Of a stretch of DNA of 64,000 nucleotides, positions 34,221-42,237 are shown piece after piece (the first letter of the stretch is position 1; every line of letters begins with the position of its first letter). This DNA is from Xanthobacter autotrophicus (lineage in GTDB: Bacteria; Pseudomonadota; Alphaproteobacteria; Rhizobiales; Xanthobacteraceae). Under the pieces are notes generated by a model. That model saw only the letters and a program-made list of their open reading frames with translations, did no database searches and had not been told where the DNA came from. The position numbers and the translations under genes were made by a program. Where the stretch lies: the NCBI RefSeq assembly GCF_005871085.1, contig NZ_VAUP01000009.1, forward strand, positions 50,039-114,038, in the 5' to 3' direction.

Positions 34221-35855
34221 ATGTCATTTTCCGAACTCGGCCTGAGCGAAAAGGTCCTCGCGGCAGTCGCTGACACCGGCTATACGCAGCCGACGCCCAT
34301 CCAGGCCCAGGCCATCCCCCATGTGCTGGCGCGCCGAGATGTGCTCGGCCTCGCGCAGACAGGCACCGGCAAGACCGCCGCCTTCACCCTTCCCATGCTG
34401 ACGCTGCTTGAGCACGGACGGGCCCGCGCCCGCATGCCCCGCACCCTCATCCTGGAGCCGACCCGCGAACTCGCGGCGCAGGTGGAAGAGAACTTCACCC
34501 GCTACGGCAAGAACCACAAACTGAACGTCGCCCTGCTCATCGGCGGCGTGTCCTTCGGCGATCAGGACTCCAAGCTGGCACGCGGCGTGGACGTGCTCAT
34601 CGCCACCCCCGGCCGCCTGCTCGACCACGTGGAGCGCGGACGCCTGCTCCTGTCCGGCATCGAAGTGCTCGTCATCGACGAGGCCGACCGCATGCTGGAC
34701 ATGGGCTTCATCCCCGACATCGAGCGCGTCTGCAAGCTCGTGCCCTTCACCCGCCAGACCCTGTTCTTCTCGGCCACCATGCCGCCGGAGATCCAGCGCC
34801 TGGTGTCGCAGTTCCTGTCCAATCCGGTGCGGGTGGAAGTGTCGAAGCCGGCCTCCACCGCCGCCACGGTCACCCACATGCTGGTCGCCTCCGGACGGGA
34901 GGACTACGACAAGCGCGAGGTGCTGCGCGAGCTGATCCGCAATTGCGACGGGTTGCAGAACGGCATCATCTTCTGCAACCGCAAGCGCGACGTGGCGGTG
35001 CTGCACCGCTCGCTGCAGAAGCACGGCTTCAACGCCGTGGCGCTCCATGGCGACATGGACCAGCACGCCCGCATCAAGGCCCTCGACCAGTTCCGCGCCG
35101 GCGAGGCCACCCTCTTGGTGGCCTCCGACGTGGCGGCCCGCGGGCTCGACATTCCGGCGGTGAGCCACGTCTTCAACTATGACGTGCCCCACCACTCGGA
35201 AGACTATGTGCATCGCGTGGGCCGCACCGGCCGCGCCGGCCGCGCCGGGACCGCCTATACGCTGGTCACCCACACCGACGCCAAGTCGGTGTCGGCCATC
35301 GAGAAGCTGATTGGCAACGCCGTGCCCTGGCACGGTGCGCCCCTGGGCGATACCCCGCCCGCGTCCGAACGGCGGGAACGCCGCGAGGATGGCGGCCGGC
35401 TGCGCGGCAAGCGTCGCGTGGAGAAGGAGCCCCGCGAGGCCCGTCCCGAGCGCGAGCCGCGTGCTGAACGTGAACCCCGTGCCGAGCGCGAGCCGCGTCC
35501 GGAACGGGAGCCGCGGGCGGAACGCGAACCCCGTGTCGCCCGCGAGCCCCGGGCAGAACGCGAGCCGCGCCCCGAGCGCGAGCCTCGTGCCGAACGTGCA
35601 CCGCGTCCGGAGCGTGAACCCCGTCGCGAGCGGGAACCCCGCCGGGAGCGTGAAGCCCCGGCCGCCGAAGTCCGCGCGGAGGCGGAAACCCGCACGCCGC
35701 GTCCTGAACGGCAGGAACGCAGCCGTCGCCCCGCCCGCGAGGATGGTCCCGAGGCCCGTCCGGTGCGCCGTGAACGCGCGCCCGCCGCCGAGCCTGCGGA
35801 CATGAGCCACCTGCCCGCCTTCCTGCTGCGCCCGGTGCGCGTGAAGGCCGGCTGA
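34221..35855 (+). CDS. DEAD-box RNA helicase, RhlE-like, with Arg/Glu/Pro repeat tail
   Basis: This 544-residue ATP-dependent RNA helicase acts in ribosome assembly or RNA turnover. It has all motifs: Q-motif ending TPIQAQ, I AQTGTGKT (45-52), Ia PTRELAAQ, II DEAD (153-156), III SAT, then VASDVAARGLDIP and VI HRVGRTGRAGRAG. The RecA-like core ends near residue 375. The tail is highly basic, and residues 409-474 are eleven tandem hexapeptides of the form x-E-R-E-P-R, a likely RNA-binding or condensate-forming extension. The start at ATG 34221 fits family alignments; the frame is open upstream to 34101 but lacks similarity. Confidence 0.92.
   Translation: MSFSELGLSEKVLAAVADTGYTQPTPIQAQAIPHVLARRDVLGLAQTGTGKTAAFTLPMLTLLEHGRARARMPRTLILEPTRELAAQVEENFTRYGKNHKLNVALLIGGVSFGDQDSKLARGVDVLIATPGRLLDHVERGRLLLSGIEVLVIDEADRMLDMGFIPDIERVCKLVPFTRQTLFFSATMPPEIQRLVSQFLSNPVRVEVSKPASTAATVTHMLVASGREDYDKREVLRELIRNCDGLQNGIIFCNRKRDVAVLHRSLQKHGFNAVALHGDMDQHARIKALDQFRAGEATLLVASDVAARGLDIPAVSHVFNYDVPHHSEDYVHRVGRTGRAGRAGTAYTLVTHTDAKSVSAIEKLIGNAVPWHGAPLGDTPPASERRERREDGGRLRGKRRVEKEPREARPEREPRAEREPRAEREPRPEREPRAEREPRVAREPRAEREPRPEREPRAERAPRPEREPRREREPRREREAPAAEVRAEAETRTPRPERQERSRRPAREDGPEARPVRRERAPAAEPADMSHLPAFLLRPVRVKAG
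35445..35642 (+). repeat. Eleven tandem 18-bp units coding a hexapeptide repeat
   Basis: Successive units encode PEREPR, AEREPR, AEREPR, PEREPR, AEREPR, VAREPR, AEREPR, PEREPR, AERAPR, PEREPR and REREPR. Codon use varies between units, so the DNA copies have diverged while the peptide is conserved. Confidence 0.85.
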
Positions 35856-35903
35856 TCTTCTCGCCGACGCGCCTTCCGGAGCGCCGGCGGATCAACACGG
35901 AAC

Positions 35904-35938
35904 AACCCCGCCGGTCAGCCGCGCGGGGTTTTCTTTTT
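35904..35938 (+). terminator. Rho-independent terminator after the helicase gene
   Basis: AACCCCGC (35904-35911) pairs with GCGGGGTT (35923-35930) around an 11-base loop and is followed by a T-rich run (TTCTTTTT). It lies 48 bases after the helicase stop and overlaps the last codons of the convergent TfoX-like gene. Confidence 0.75.
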
Positions 35939-36289
35939 GGGCCGGGTCGCGGCCGTCTTCGCCGGCTTCCGTGCGGCGGCCGCGCGGGCAAGGGCCAGGG
36001 AGCGGCGGGCCAGCGCGGCAAGGTCATCGCCGTCATCCAGCGCCGCCTCCGGCACGGACCAGAATCCGGTCATGGTGCGCACGGCGCCCTTGGCGAGGTA
36101 GGAGAAGGGGACCGAGCCACGGCTCTCAAGCAGGGCGGCGTGGTCGGCATCGGCCTTGAGATACAGGGTGCCGCCGACCTCGATGGCGAACATCAGCCCG
36201 TCGGCATAAACGCCTCGGCCGCCGAACAGGCGCCGCGTGCGCACGTCGCCGAACGCACTGAAGAGGTCGGCGATGGTGTCCTCGTCCAT
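35915..36289 (-). CDS. TfoX N-terminal-domain protein
   Basis: This 124-residue protein is a single TfoX_N domain: FGDVRTRRLFGGRGVYADGLMFAIEVGGTLYLKAD (split over about residues 14-48), then PFSYLAKGAVRTMTGFWSVPEAALDD, and a Lys/Ala-rich tail. It lacks the C-terminal TfoX domain of the competence regulator Sxy/TfoX, so competence control should not be assumed. ATG 36289 follows a G-rich stretch; a TTG at 36304 is the alternative. It probably shares transcription with the ATP12 gene upstream (54-base gap). Confidence 0.8.
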   Translation of the reverse strand: MDEDTIADLFSAFGDVRTRRLFGGRGVYADGLMFAIEVGGTLYLKADADHAALLESRGSVPFSYLAKGAVRTMTGFWSVPEAALDDGDDLAALARRSLALARAAAARKPAKTAATRPKKKTPRG

Positions 36290-36343
36290 CCCATTGCCCC
36301 CCAAGTCCCTTTGCCCCCAAAGGCCCTGTGCCGGCCGTCCCGA

Positions 36344-37165
36344 TCAGGTGATCAGCGCCAAGAGCCGGGCGGCCGCATCCATCTCGGTGCGGCGAGCCGC
36401 GCGGCGGGCGGTGGCGATCTCGTCCTCGCCCCATTGCTCGCGGTTGAAGTCCTCGTCCACATGGGCGGCGGCCCAGGCGGCATCCACATCCAGCGCGCCT
36501 TCCGCCACCGCCAGCGCCAGCAGGGCCGAGCCGGTGAGCGTGGTGATGGAATGGACGGCGGCAAGCTTCAGCGGGGCCTGCGGCACCAGCGCCCGCACCC
36601 GCTCCAGGGACGTGTCCGGCTGGGCGACATGGCGGATGCCTTCTGCAAGGAAGAAGCGGGCATCGTGGCTGCCGCTCAACCAGTCGAGCACCGGGTTCCA
36701 CTGCTCCGCCTGCCGGTTCACCAGCGTCTGCGGGCTCTCGGCCCGGTAGAACAGCATGTCGGACCCGGCATAACCGACCACCTCCTCGCGCACCGCCTCG
36801 GCCTCGGGGCCGACCCGGTCGAGGGCGACGTTCACGAGGCGCGTCAGCGGCATGATGAAGGGATTGATCTCGGTTTCCTGCGCCGCCCATTCGGCAGCCA
36901 TGGCCTCGGCCAGAGGGCGCGTCGGCGCCAGAAGCAGGCCGCGCGCGGGGGTGCGCACGGGCCGGCCGTCGAGCAGGATGGTGAAGCCGCCCTCCGCCTC
37001 GCCGACGCTGACATCGGTATAGAAGCGCTTCGGCAGCGGCGTGCGCTGTGCGGCACGGGCCCGGGCGATGGGATCGTCCCCCGCCACCGGCTCCTCGATG
37101 TCCTCCAGAAAAGCGCGCATGGTCTGGCTGCCCGCTGTGGAGTCAGCCCCCGAGGGATCACCCAT
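36344..37165 (-). CDS. ATP12-family F1-ATPase assembly chaperone
   Basis: The 273-residue protein belongs to the ATP12 family, whose mitochondrial members bind F1 alpha subunit before assembly with beta; alphaproteobacteria keep the homologue. Recognisable segments are KRFYTDVSVGEAEGGFTILLDGRPVRTP (split over about 46-73), AMAAEWAAQETEINPFIMPLTRL (about 88-110), DMLFYRAESP and WNPVLDWL. A conserved Glu follows ALAVAEG near residue 222. The ATG 37165 has GGAGAC upstream. It lies 10 bases after the HAD phosphatase gene, so the zinc-ribbon, HAD and ATP12 genes form an operon. Confidence 0.92.
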   Translation of the reverse strand: MGDPSGADSTAGSQTMRAFLEDIEEPVAGDDPIARARAAQRTPLPKRFYTDVSVGEAEGGFTILLDGRPVRTPARGLLLAPTRPLAEAMAAEWAAQETEINPFIMPLTRLVNVALDRVGPEAEAVREEVVGYAGSDMLFYRAESPQTLVNRQAEQWNPVLDWLSGSHDARFFLAEGIRHVAQPDTSLERVRALVPQAPLKLAAVHSITTLTGSALLALAVAEGALDVDAAWAAAHVDEDFNREQWGEDEIATARRAARRTEMDAAARLLALIT

Positions 37166-37175
37166 GATCCGTCTC

Positions 37176-37904
37176 CTATCCGGCGATGGCGCGGCGACGC
37201 GCCAGAAGATCGAAGATGGCGGCGGGCACCTCGTCGAACCGGTGGACGATTTGGTCCGCCCCAGCCCGCTGAAGATCCGCCACCTCGTGATAGCCCCAGC
37301 CAACGCCGAGGGCCGATGCCCCGGCCTGCAGGGCCATGGAGACGTCATAGGTGGTATCGCCCACCACCACCGTCTCCTCCGGCCGCGCACCGATCTCCCC
37401 CATGGCCTGGAATACCATGGCCGGATGAGGCTTCGAGGGCGCGTCGTCAGCGGTCTGGATGGTGGTGAACCAGCCTTCCATGTCATGGGCCTTGAGCACC
37501 CGGTCCACCCCGCGCCGCGCCTTGCCGGTGACCATGCCCAGCACCAGGTCGTCGCGCTGTCGTAAGGCGTCGAGCACCTCCCGGGCGCCCTCGAACATGG
37601 GCTCGGGCGGCTCGGCATTGCGCAGGCGGGTGAAGGCGTTGCGATAGGCATCCACCAGGGCTTCGACCGGATAGGCCCGGTCGCCCTGCGAGAGCATGGC
37701 GAACGCCTCCGGCAGGGAGAGCCCCACCACCGAGAGCAGCCGGTCCCGCTCGGGCAACACCACGCCGTGGGCCGCATGGGCGTCGCGCATGGCGGCGACG
37801 ATCATATGCTGGCTATCCACCAGAGTGCCGTCGCAATCGAACAGCACCAGCTTCAGGGGCGCGGGATCCGGGGTGGGGTCGGCTTCGCTCGCTGGGGGGG
37901 TCAT
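37176..37904 (-). CDS. HAD-superfamily hydrolase, phosphoglycolate phosphatase-like
   Basis: The 242-residue protein is a HAD phosphatase with motif I FDCDGTLVDS (Asp nucleophile near residue 23), motif II in GMVTGKA, motif III Lys in SKPHP, and motif IV GDTTYDVSMA. The helical cap between motifs I and II is the type seen in Gph and related enzymes. The exact substrate is not readable, and similar genes are annotated as phosphoglycolate phosphatase or pyrophosphatase. Its ATG overlaps the upstream zinc-ribbon gene by 4 bases (ATGA), so translation is coupled. Confidence 0.88.
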   Translation of the reverse strand: MTPPASEADPTPDPAPLKLVLFDCDGTLVDSQHMIVAAMRDAHAAHGVVLPERDRLLSVVGLSLPEAFAMLSQGDRAYPVEALVDAYRNAFTRLRNAEPPEPMFEGAREVLDALRQRDDLVLGMVTGKARRGVDRVLKAHDMEGWFTTIQTADDAPSKPHPAMVFQAMGEIGARPEETVVVGDTTYDVSMALQAGASALGVGWGYHEVADLQRAGADQIVHRFDEVPAAIFDLLARRRAIAG

Positions 37905-38575
37905 TTCTGCGTCATCTGCTGGGTCGCCAAATCATATACCCATGTGATGCCCGACGGGTCCACGAACAGGACCTGACGGAACCCCCGCTGCTCGCACTGC
38001 TTGGGGAAGGGACCCGAGACGATCAGTTCCGCCGCCGTCTTCGCCGGGAAATTGAACTTGATGGTGAGGATGGTCGCCTCCTCGCCCCCGGCGGTGACCG
38101 TGAGGTCGAGGCCGTTCTGGGCGAAGCTCTCCTGCTTGCTCTTGGCGAACGCCCGGCGCGCGGTCGCGTCGGCAGCGGGTGCGGCGACGGGGCTATTCAC
38201 CGTTGGCAATGGCAGCGCCGCTTCCTGGGTGCCACCCTGCCCGCTCCCGGCCTGCGGCGCCGGCATTGTGGCGGGGGAGGTCTGGGCGGCCGGAGGAGCG
38301 GTCTGGGGCAGGGCCGCCCGCGGCGCCGGCTCGGCCTGCGGCGCGGGCGCAACCACGGCGCTCTGCGGCGCTCCAGCCTCGGGCTCCGCGGGCGGCGCCG
38401 ACATGACCCACCAGACCAGGCCGCCCGATGCGATCGCCACCGCCGTACCACCGAGCCCTACCAGGAAGGGCATCAGGAAGCTGGTGTGCAGCTTGCGGCC
38501 GCAGAAGGGGCAACTGGCCTCCTCCGGGTAGACCTGCGCCCCACAGCCGGGACAGAAGTCGGGCCTCGGATTCAT
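37901..38575 (-). CDS. Zinc-ribbon, single-pass membrane protein of unknown function
   Basis: The 224-residue protein starts with a zinc ribbon (Cys8, Cys11, Cys22, Cys25 in CPGCG and CPFCG). A membrane helix follows (about 33-57, ending GGLVWWVM), then a Pro/Ala/Gln-rich linker (58-140) and a small C-terminal domain containing LTVTAGGEEATILTIKF and a Cys in KQCEQRG. The topology suggests a cytoplasmic zinc ribbon and a periplasmic C-terminal domain. It is coupled to the HAD gene by a 4-base overlap. Function unknown; the ribbon may bind a protein or RNA partner. Confidence 0.75.
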   Translation of the reverse strand: MNPRPDFCPGCGAQVYPEEASCPFCGRKLHTSFLMPFLVGLGGTAVAIASGGLVWWVMSAPPAEPEAGAPQSAVVAPAPQAEPAPRAALPQTAPPAAQTSPATMPAPQAGSGQGGTQEAALPLPTVNSPVAAPAADATARRAFAKSKQESFAQNGLDLTVTAGGEEATILTIKFNFPAKTAAELIVSGPFPKQCEQRGFRQVLFVDPSGITWVYDLATQQMTQK

Positions 38576-38754
38576 TCAATTCACCTCCGCCAATTCACCC
38601 CCGCGCACGCGGGGCACCGCCGCGAATCGGCATCGTGGGACGATCACCACAGATGCACGAGGAAGCGGACGGCGTCATGCCGTCCGCCTCACGATGTCCA
38701 CCTCGTGATGTCCGATCCGAATGCGCCCATAGCAGGGCAAGCGCGGGGCGGAAC

Positions 38755-40701
38755 CTATTTTCCGAAGCCAAGATCCAGCGGCGGCGGCGTGGTGGTGTCG
38801 AGGCCGGGAGAGAGGTTCTCGAACTGCTGCTGGATCTGCTGCTGGTCGAGCTGCACCCCGCCGCTCTTGTAGTGGGTCACCATGCCCGGGAACAGGATGA
38901 TGAGGGCCACCATGACCAGCTGGATGCAGACGAACGGCACCGCGCCCCAGTAGATCTGTCCGGTGGTGACCGGCTGCATCAGCTTGCCCGTCACCCGGTC
39001 GATGTACGGCACCTTGGCCGCCACCGAGCGCAGGAAGAACAAAGCGAAGCCGAAGGGCGGATGCATGAACGAGGTCTGCATGTTCACCGCCAGCATCACG
39101 CCGAACCAGATGAGGTCGATGCCGAGCTTGTCGGCCGCCGGCCCCAGAAGCGGGATGATGATGAAGGCCAGCTCGAAATAATCGAGGAAGAAGGCCAGCA
39201 CGAAGACCAGCGCGTTCACCGCGATGAGAAAGCCCATCTGCCCGCCGGGCAGCGACACCAGCAGTTCCTCCACCCACTTGTGGCCGTCCACGCCATAGAA
39301 GGTGAGCGAGAACACGCGCGCGCCGAGCAGGATGAACAGCACGAAGGCGGAGAGCTTGGCGGTGGAATAGGTGGCCTGCCGCATCAGGTCGAACTTCAGC
39401 CGGCCACGGGCAAACGCGAGGATGAGGGCGCCCACCGAGCCCATGGCGCCGCCTTCGGTCGGCGTGGCGACGCCGATGAAGATGGTGCCCAGCACCAGGA
39501 AGATGAGCGCCAGCGGCGGCACCATCACGAACACCACCTGCTCGGCGAGCTTCGACAGCAGGCCGAGGCGGAACACCCGGTTGATCACCGCCACCACGAA
39601 GGCCAGACCCACGGTGGCGGACATGGTGAGCACCACATAATCCGCGCCGAACTTCACCCCGGTTTCCGTCATCAGGAAGATGGCGCCGGCGATGGACAGG
39701 GAGAGCGCGATGAAGAGAGAGGGCGTCAGAAGCCGCGCCGTGCCCGACATGATGAAATAGAGCAGCACGAAAGCCACCACGCCCCACACCGCCTGGTTGG
39801 CGACGCCGGGGATGAGGCCGGTGGTGAGGTGCGGCAGGGAACCGGTGGCGATCAGGAAGGCAAAGCCCGCCGCCGCGATGGCGCCGAGGACGCGGGAGGG
39901 CACGATCTTCTGGTCCGGATCGCGCAGGGTCTGGGCTTCCAGCGGCAGGCCGGGGGCCACGCTGGGGAAGATGCTGGAGACGACGAAGATGTAGAGGGCA
40001 TAGAGGCCAGCGAGCAGCAGGCCGGGCACGAAGGCGCCCTCATACATGTCGCCCACCGAGCGGTTCAGCTGGTCGGCCATGACGATGAGCACGAGGGAGG
40101 GCGGGATGATCTGCGCCAGCGTGCCCGAGGCGGCGATGACGCCGGAGGCCACGCGCCGGTCGTAGCCGTAGCGCAGCATGATGGGCAGGGAGATGAGGCC
40201 CATGGAGATCACCGAAGCGGCCACCACGCCGGTGGTGGCGGCCAGCAGCGCGCCCACGAAGATCACCGCATAGGCAAGGCCCCCGCGGATGGAGCCGAAC
40301 ACCTGCCCGATGGTGTCGAGCAGGTCCTCCGCCATGCCGGAGCGCTCGAGGATCAGCCCCATGAAGGTGAAGAAGGGGACCGCCAGCAGCACCTCGTTGT
40401 TCATGGTGCCATAGACGCGTTCCGGCAGCGCCTGCAGGAACTTGGGCTCGAACAGGCCCAGCCAGATACCAACCAGCGCGAAGATGAGGCCGTTGGCGGC
40501 CAGAGAGAAGGCCACCGGGTAGCCCAGCAGCAGGAACACCACCAGCGCACCGAACATGATGGGCGCCATGTTGTGGATGAACCAGCCGCGGAACCCCGGC
40601 TCGGCGGCGAAGGCCACATCGGGCAGGACCACGGCGAGCACCAGGGCGAGCAGAAGCGCGGCGGCGACGAAACGCGCCTTCACGAGGCGGGCGTTGAACA
40701 T
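38755..40701 (-). CDS. TRAP transporter large permease subunit (DctM type)
   Basis: This 648-residue subunit forms the transport channel of a tripartite ATP-independent periplasmic transporter, using a sodium or proton gradient. It is longer than the common 430-residue DctM and belongs to the extended subgroup with an internal hydrophobic insertion (about 290-420). DctM features are FFTFMGLILERSGMAEDLLD (about 135-154), AATTGVVAASVISMG, and SGTLAQIIPPSLVLIVMADQ. The C-terminal half has GVATPTEGGAMG and NMQTSFMHPPFGFALF. The start at ATG 40701 is preferred over the longer open frame, whose extra residues are low-quality. It lies 13 bases after dctQ. No binding-protein (DctP) gene is present. 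Confidence 0.92.
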   Translation of the reverse strand: MFNARLVKARFVAAALLLALVLAVVLPDVAFAAEPGFRGWFIHNMAPIMFGALVVFLLLGYPVAFSLAANGLIFALVGIWLGLFEPKFLQALPERVYGTMNNEVLLAVPFFTFMGLILERSGMAEDLLDTIGQVFGSIRGGLAYAVIFVGALLAATTGVVAASVISMGLISLPIMLRYGYDRRVASGVIAASGTLAQIIPPSLVLIVMADQLNRSVGDMYEGAFVPGLLLAGLYALYIFVVSSIFPSVAPGLPLEAQTLRDPDQKIVPSRVLGAIAAAGFAFLIATGSLPHLTTGLIPGVANQAVWGVVAFVLLYFIMSGTARLLTPSLFIALSLSIAGAIFLMTETGVKFGADYVVLTMSATVGLAFVVAVINRVFRLGLLSKLAEQVVFVMVPPLALIFLVLGTIFIGVATPTEGGAMGSVGALILAFARGRLKFDLMRQATYSTAKLSAFVLFILLGARVFSLTFYGVDGHKWVEELLVSLPGGQMGFLIAVNALVFVLAFFLDYFELAFIIIPLLGPAADKLGIDLIWFGVMLAVNMQTSFMHPPFGFALFFLRSVAAKVPYIDRVTGKLMQPVTTGQIYWGAVPFVCIQLVMVALIILFPGMVTHYKSGGVQLDQQQIQQQFENLSPGLDTTTPPPLDLGFGK

Positions 40702-40714
40702 GTCTCGCGCTCCG

Positions 40715-41353
40715 TCAGTGCTTGGGGGCGGGGGGAGTGGTCGGGACCACCGGCGTGCCAGCGCCGGGAACCTCGACCTCGGCGAGCAGGCGCTCCGCCT
40801 CGGCCGCGAGCGCCGCATGGCTGCCGCCCTCCCGCTCGTTGGGGTCCTCCATCCGTCCGGTGAAGATGGCGATGCGCTTGATCAGCTCGGAGAAGCCCTG
40901 CAGCGTGAGGAAGAAGAAGCCCACCGGCACCAGCAGCTTGGCCGGCCATTGCGGCAGGCCCCCCGCATTCAGCGACTGCTCGTTGATGGACCACGACGCC
41001 ATGAAGAAGGGCCACGAGGTCCACAGCAGCAAGATGGAGAAAGGCAACAGGAAGAAGATGTGCCCGAAGATATCGATGCCGTCCCGCACCCGCTTGCGCA
41101 GGCGCGCATTCACGATGTCGATGCGGATGTGCTCGTTGTCCATGAGCGTCCACGACCCACACAGCAGGAACACCGCCGCGAACAGCACCCATTGCAGCTC
41201 CAGCCAGGAATTGGAGCTGAGGTCGAACAGCTTGCGCACCACCGCGTTGGCCGCCGAGACCAGGATGGCGACGAGGATCAGCCACGAGGCCGCCTTGCCG
41301 ATGCGCATGTTCACGGCGTCGATGCCCCGGGCGAGGGCGAGGAGCGTTGACAT
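40715..41353 (-). CDS. TRAP transporter small permease subunit (DctQ type)
   Basis: The 212-residue protein has four membrane helices with the DctQ motifs SANAVVRKLF and SWLELQWVLFAAVFLLCGSWTL (about 48-70), DNEHIRIDIV (72-81), and the fourth helix KLLVPVGFFFLTLQG followed by a short cytoplasmic tail. It pairs with the large subunit downstream. The 203-base gap upstream (41354-41556) probably holds the operon promoter, and no other gene is visible in it. Confidence 0.92.
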   Translation of the reverse strand: MSTLLALARGIDAVNMRIGKAASWLILVAILVSAANAVVRKLFDLSSNSWLELQWVLFAAVFLLCGSWTLMDNEHIRIDIVNARLRKRVRDGIDIFGHIFFLLPFSILLLWTSWPFFMASWSINEQSLNAGGLPQWPAKLLVPVGFFFLTLQGFSELIKRIAIFTGRMEDPNEREGGSHAALAAEAERLLAEVEVPGAGTPVVPTTPPAPKH

Positions 41354-41556
41354 CAGGATCGTTTCCCTGGGCGTGCGGCTGGTGCCGTTTTTCGGGTTGC
41401 TTCTTGTTTGGCCATGGGGCCTTGGCGCGGCACCATAGGGAAAGACGCGGCGACTTCAAGCCGCACGCGAGAACACCGCCCCCAAGGCTCCCTTGCCCTA
41501 GACGAAGGTCGAACCCCTCGCGTTCCGTCCGCAGCCAAGGCGTGGCGGCGCCCGAA

Positions 41557-42237
41557 CTAAAGCCTTGCCGGAGCGTCCGGCCACGGCGGCGGACCGTTCA
41601 GCGCTCCCGCCTTCCGGAAGCGCCCCTGCGTCCGGTCCCAGGCCAGAAGCATCCCACTACCCGCGCGCGGGCTCGAACCCACGCACCATGCGGCCAGATC
41701 GGTTCCCCGTCGCGGCAGGAGGATGACCACGCGGCCGAGACCCTCCCAGGCGGCGGTGTTTTCGTCCACCTCCTGCGGCTCGGTGCGGCAGAGGTCCTGG
41801 TCGAGGGGTGGCAGGACGGTTTCAGTCACAAGGTTCCACCGCCCGGACTGGCGCGAATAGAATCGCACCCGCCCGGCGAAGGGCACATCCGACTTCAGCC
41901 CGCGTTCACTGAGGCCAAGCAGCGGGAAACCCTCGGCGTCGAACCAGACAGCCACCTCGGTGACGAAGGGGGTGGCGCCCTCCCCGTCCCCGCGATCGTC
42001 GATGCGCAGGTAGAAGTTCGCTTCATCCAGGGTCAGCGCCAGCCTCGCGCGATCGCCGTAGAGGATGCTGCCGGAGACCATGGCCGACTGGCCCGAGCCC
42101 GATATTTCGTAAGGCGGGAAGCCGTTGACCTGCGCGGTCTGAAGATCCCGGTACAGAGCCAGAAGGCCCGCCGGCTCCGCGCGGACGCCGCCGCCCGCCA
42201 ATAGCAGGACGGCGACGACGGCGAGGAGCCGCCTCAT
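41557..42237 (-). CDS. Secreted protein of unknown function
   Basis: The 226-residue protein has a typical signal peptide (RRLLAVVAVLLLAGGGVRA then Glu) and a beta-rich mature part: GSILYGDRARLALTLDEANFYL, then FVTEVAVWFDAEGFPLLG, RVRFYSRQSGRWNLVTETVLP and a Cys pair (LCRTEP and AWCVGSS) that could form a disulphide. I do not recognise the family. Its ATG overlaps the end of the pseudouridine synthase gene by 4 bases, so the two are coupled. Confidence 0.65.
   Translation of the reverse strand: MRRLLAVVAVLLLAGGGVRAEPAGLLALYRDLQTAQVNGFPPYEISGSGQSAMVSGSILYGDRARLALTLDEANFYLRIDDRGDGEGATPFVTEVAVWFDAEGFPLLGLSERGLKSDVPFAGRVRFYSRQSGRWNLVTETVLPPLDQDLCRTEPQEVDENTAAWEGLGRVVILLPRRGTDLAAWCVGSSPRAGSGMLLAWDRTQGRFRKAGALNGPPPWPDAPARL

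Noticed and set aside
35915..36289. Competence regulator Sxy/TfoX
   Set aside because: Only the N-terminal TfoX domain is present; the C-terminal domain is missing.
38428..40863. 811-codon plus-strand open frame opposite the TRAP permease
   Set aside because: Its translation is a low-complexity His/Arg/Glu-rich mirror of a membrane protein gene, with no domain or start signal.
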